A stretch of DNA of 64,000 nucleotides, taken from NCBI GenBank assembly GCA_030158125.1, contig JAOATL010000015.1:186001-250000 (forward strand), written 5' to 3'. Position 1 is the first letter of the stretch. Every line of letters starts with the position of its first letter. This document shows positions 62,763 through 64,000 of this stretch, piece by piece. Below the pieces are notes generated by a model, which was not told the origin of the DNA, did no database searches, and saw nothing but the letters and a program-made list of their open reading frames with translations. A program made the translations under genes and the position numbers. The DNA is from Limnohabitans sp. GTDB lineage: Bacteria; Pseudomonadota; Gammaproteobacteria; Burkholderiales; Burkholderiaceae_C.

Positions 62763-63532
62763 TTGGGGCGAACACTCACTTCCGAACTGTTGATCGACTT
62801 GCACCCTTCAGGCGTGAGAATTTGCAAAGCGCCTTGGTGGTCCACGCCTTCGCACAGGCCTTCCAAACCATCGCTGGTGGTGATGACACGCCCGCGCAAG
62901 GCGTCGCGTGCGTTGAAGCGCTGCTGAAGCGGCGCAAAACCTTGCGTTTCAAATAGACGCAGCGTGTCCAGCAAAGGCTTGGCTACGCGCTCAAGCACCG
63001 TTGGGGCAGTAGCCGCCGCCCAAAAAGCTGAGATGGCGGCTGCGGGTGTTCTGAGGTCCTGGCTGGGGGGCATCTGCACATTCAGACCCACGCCAATCAC
63101 TGCATAGCTGTGACCGCCTTGGCTGGCCGCTTCGATCAAGATGCCGCCGAGTTTGTTTTGCTGACGCCACAAGTCGTTGGGCCATTTGAGCTGGATGTCC
63201 GAGCCAAGCGACTCGGCCAAGCTGAGTCCGACCGCCAAAGACAGCCCGGACCAGCTTTGCGGCTGGTAGGGCAAGCCGATTGAAAATGTCAGCGCGTGCC
63301 CAGCTTCACCCAGCCACGTGCGCCCCAAGCGGCCACGGCCAGCAGTTTGTCGCTCTGCGATCAGCAAAATGGGATCGTGGCGGCCTTGTCGGGCTCGCCG
63401 CATGAGTTCGGTGTTGCTGGAGTCGATTTCTGGCAGGATTTCGATGCTGAATTCTGGCCACGTGGGTACCACCGATTGCCATATGGCCTCGGCGGGCCAA
63501 CGTTGAGGCGTGCCTAGGATGTTCAAGTTCAC
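62759..63532 (-). CDS. birA: Biotin--[acetyl-CoA-carboxylase] ligase (short form)
   Basis: Activates biotin with ATP and attaches it to the carboxyl carrier protein of acetyl-CoA carboxylase. The 257-residue product has the catalytic motif AGRGRLGRTW at about 63-72, LKWPNDLW and KLGGILIEA, and a C-terminal SH3-like domain. It lacks the N-terminal helix-turn-helix of the E. coli bifunctional repressor, so it does not regulate transcription itself. It overlaps the small downstream gene. Confidence 0.95.
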   Translation of the reverse strand: MNLNILGTPQRWPAEAIWQSVVPTWPEFSIEILPEIDSSNTELMRRARQGRHDPILLIAERQTAGRGRLGRTWLGEAGHALTFSIGLPYQPQSWSGLSLAVGLSLAESLGSDIQLKWPNDLWRQQNKLGGILIEAASQGGHSYAVIGVGLNVQMPPSQDLRTPAAAISAFWAAATAPTVLERVAKPLLDTLRLFETQGFAPLQQRFNARDALRGRVITTSDGLEGLCEGVDHQGALQILTPEGCKSINSSEVSVRPK

Positions 63533-63568
63533 CTCAACGCGTGTCAGTCTGTTTCTGGGCCTGGTTTG

Positions 63569-64000
63569 TCAGGCGGCTTTTTTCTTCACCACTTTGAGCT
63601 CTTTTTTGAGCTTCTTGATCTTCTTTTCAATCTTTTTAATTTGACTGGGAATTTTGGGTGTGGCGGGTCGGCGCTTGGGGGCCAGCAATGTTTTGCGGCA
63701 AAGGGGGCTACCACACCAGCAAGGGTATTCCGCCTTGAGTTTGGGCGTGTAGGGCTCGTCAATGATCAAGCCGTAGTCGTAATTGAGTTCTTCACCCGCT
63801 TTGATGTTGCGCAGGGCTTTGATGTAGATGCGGTCGTTCTCTTCATCGGCTTCACAGTTGGGGTTGCAGCTGTGGTTGATCCAACGCGACGAATTGCCGC
63901 CATGCAGGGCATCAATGACCTTGTCCTCGTTCACATGAAAGTAGAAGGTGTGATTGGGATCGGAGGGGTCGTGGGGGTGGCGGTCTTGCGCTTCGTCCCA
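63569..64000 (-). CDS. SET-domain lysine methyltransferase-like protein (N-terminus beyond window)
   Basis: A protein-lysine methyltransferase fold, transferring methyl from S-adenosylmethionine. The visible 143 residues are open to the window edge; an internal GTG at 63934 is not the true start. It has the SET pseudoknot WINHSCNPNCEA, GEELNYDYG, and a post-SET cysteine cluster in CWCGSPLCRK. The C-terminal 40 residues are very lysine-rich (KKIEKKIKKLKKELKVVKKK), likely binding nucleic acid or a protein. The target is unknown. Confidence 0.88.
   Translation of the reverse strand, partial: WDEAQDRHPHDPSDPNHTFYFHVNEDKVIDALHGGNSSRWINHSCNPNCEADEENDRIYIKALRNIKAGEELNYDYGLIIDEPYTPKLKAEYPCWCGSPLCRKTLLAPKRRPATPKIPSQIKKIEKKIKKLKKELKVVKKKAA

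Overview
The window looks like chromosomal DNA of a betaproteobacterium of the order Burkholderiales, most likely the family Comamonadaceae (Limnohabitans- or Rhodoferax-like). This rests on the gene families (DUF2788, DUF3717-DUF1289, YhdP, type 2 ArgC, a fused 1184-residue indolepyruvate oxidoreductase), the order mnmG-rsmG-lysE-parA-parB, and about 54% G+C in the 38 lines I counted by hand. Genes are densely packed. The longest stretch without a gene is 254 bases (22304-22557). I saw no rRNA, tRNA, insertion sequence, prophage or CRISPR array.

Layout. 1-10.9 kb: metabolic and regulatory genes (DMT exporter, LysR, metallophosphoesterase, TetR with a divergent PhoD-like phosphatase, dapD, an acetoacetyl-CoA synthetase broken by one in-frame TGA, cobalamin adenosyltransferase, FAD-linked D-lactate dehydrogenase type). 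10.9-16.6 kb: the minus-strand chromosome-maintenance block mnmG-rsmG-lysE-parA-hydrolase-parB, with three parS sites inside mnmG and rsmG. 16.7-22.3 kb: class II aldolase, MFS, ene-reductase, hemerythrin, pirin, Spy-like and DUF2788 genes. 22.3-22.56 kb: an AT-rich gap with a cluster of DnaA boxes and a CTA repeat, which I propose as oriC; hand-counted G/C bias changes across it. 22.6-36.9 kb: indolepyruvate oxidoreductase, mltA, a FixJ/PAS-kinase pair, the AsmA-like YhdP protein and glnE. 36.9-44.7 kb: a glutathione peroxidase followed by a very tight eight-gene membrane-lipid cluster (amine oxidase, DUF1365, Cfa-like, chalcone isomerase-like, MFS, DUF3833, SDR, NTF2-like). 44.7-52.7 kb: GST, purB, yaeQ, a DUF3717-DUF1289 protein, a three-gene island with a phospholipase A2-like protein, bepA-like protease, moaC and a transporter with a histidine-rich tail. 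52.7-64 kb: a type IV pilin, terC, sucDC, argC, recX-recA with a LexA box, MarR, a TctD/TctE-like two-component system, GST-small protein-birA, and a SET-domain methyltransferase cut by the window end.

How parts connect. ParA, ParB and the parS sites should position the origin during segregation, which agrees with a candidate oriC 7-8 kb away. A 19-base operator-like sequence upstream of the TetR gene recurs, 16 of 19 identical, just before the glutathione peroxidase that heads the lipid cluster. This suggests one TetR repressor controls membrane-lipid oxidation and repair genes 33 kb away. Most minus-strand genes end in hairpins with a T tract, and several opposing genes overlap at their ends.
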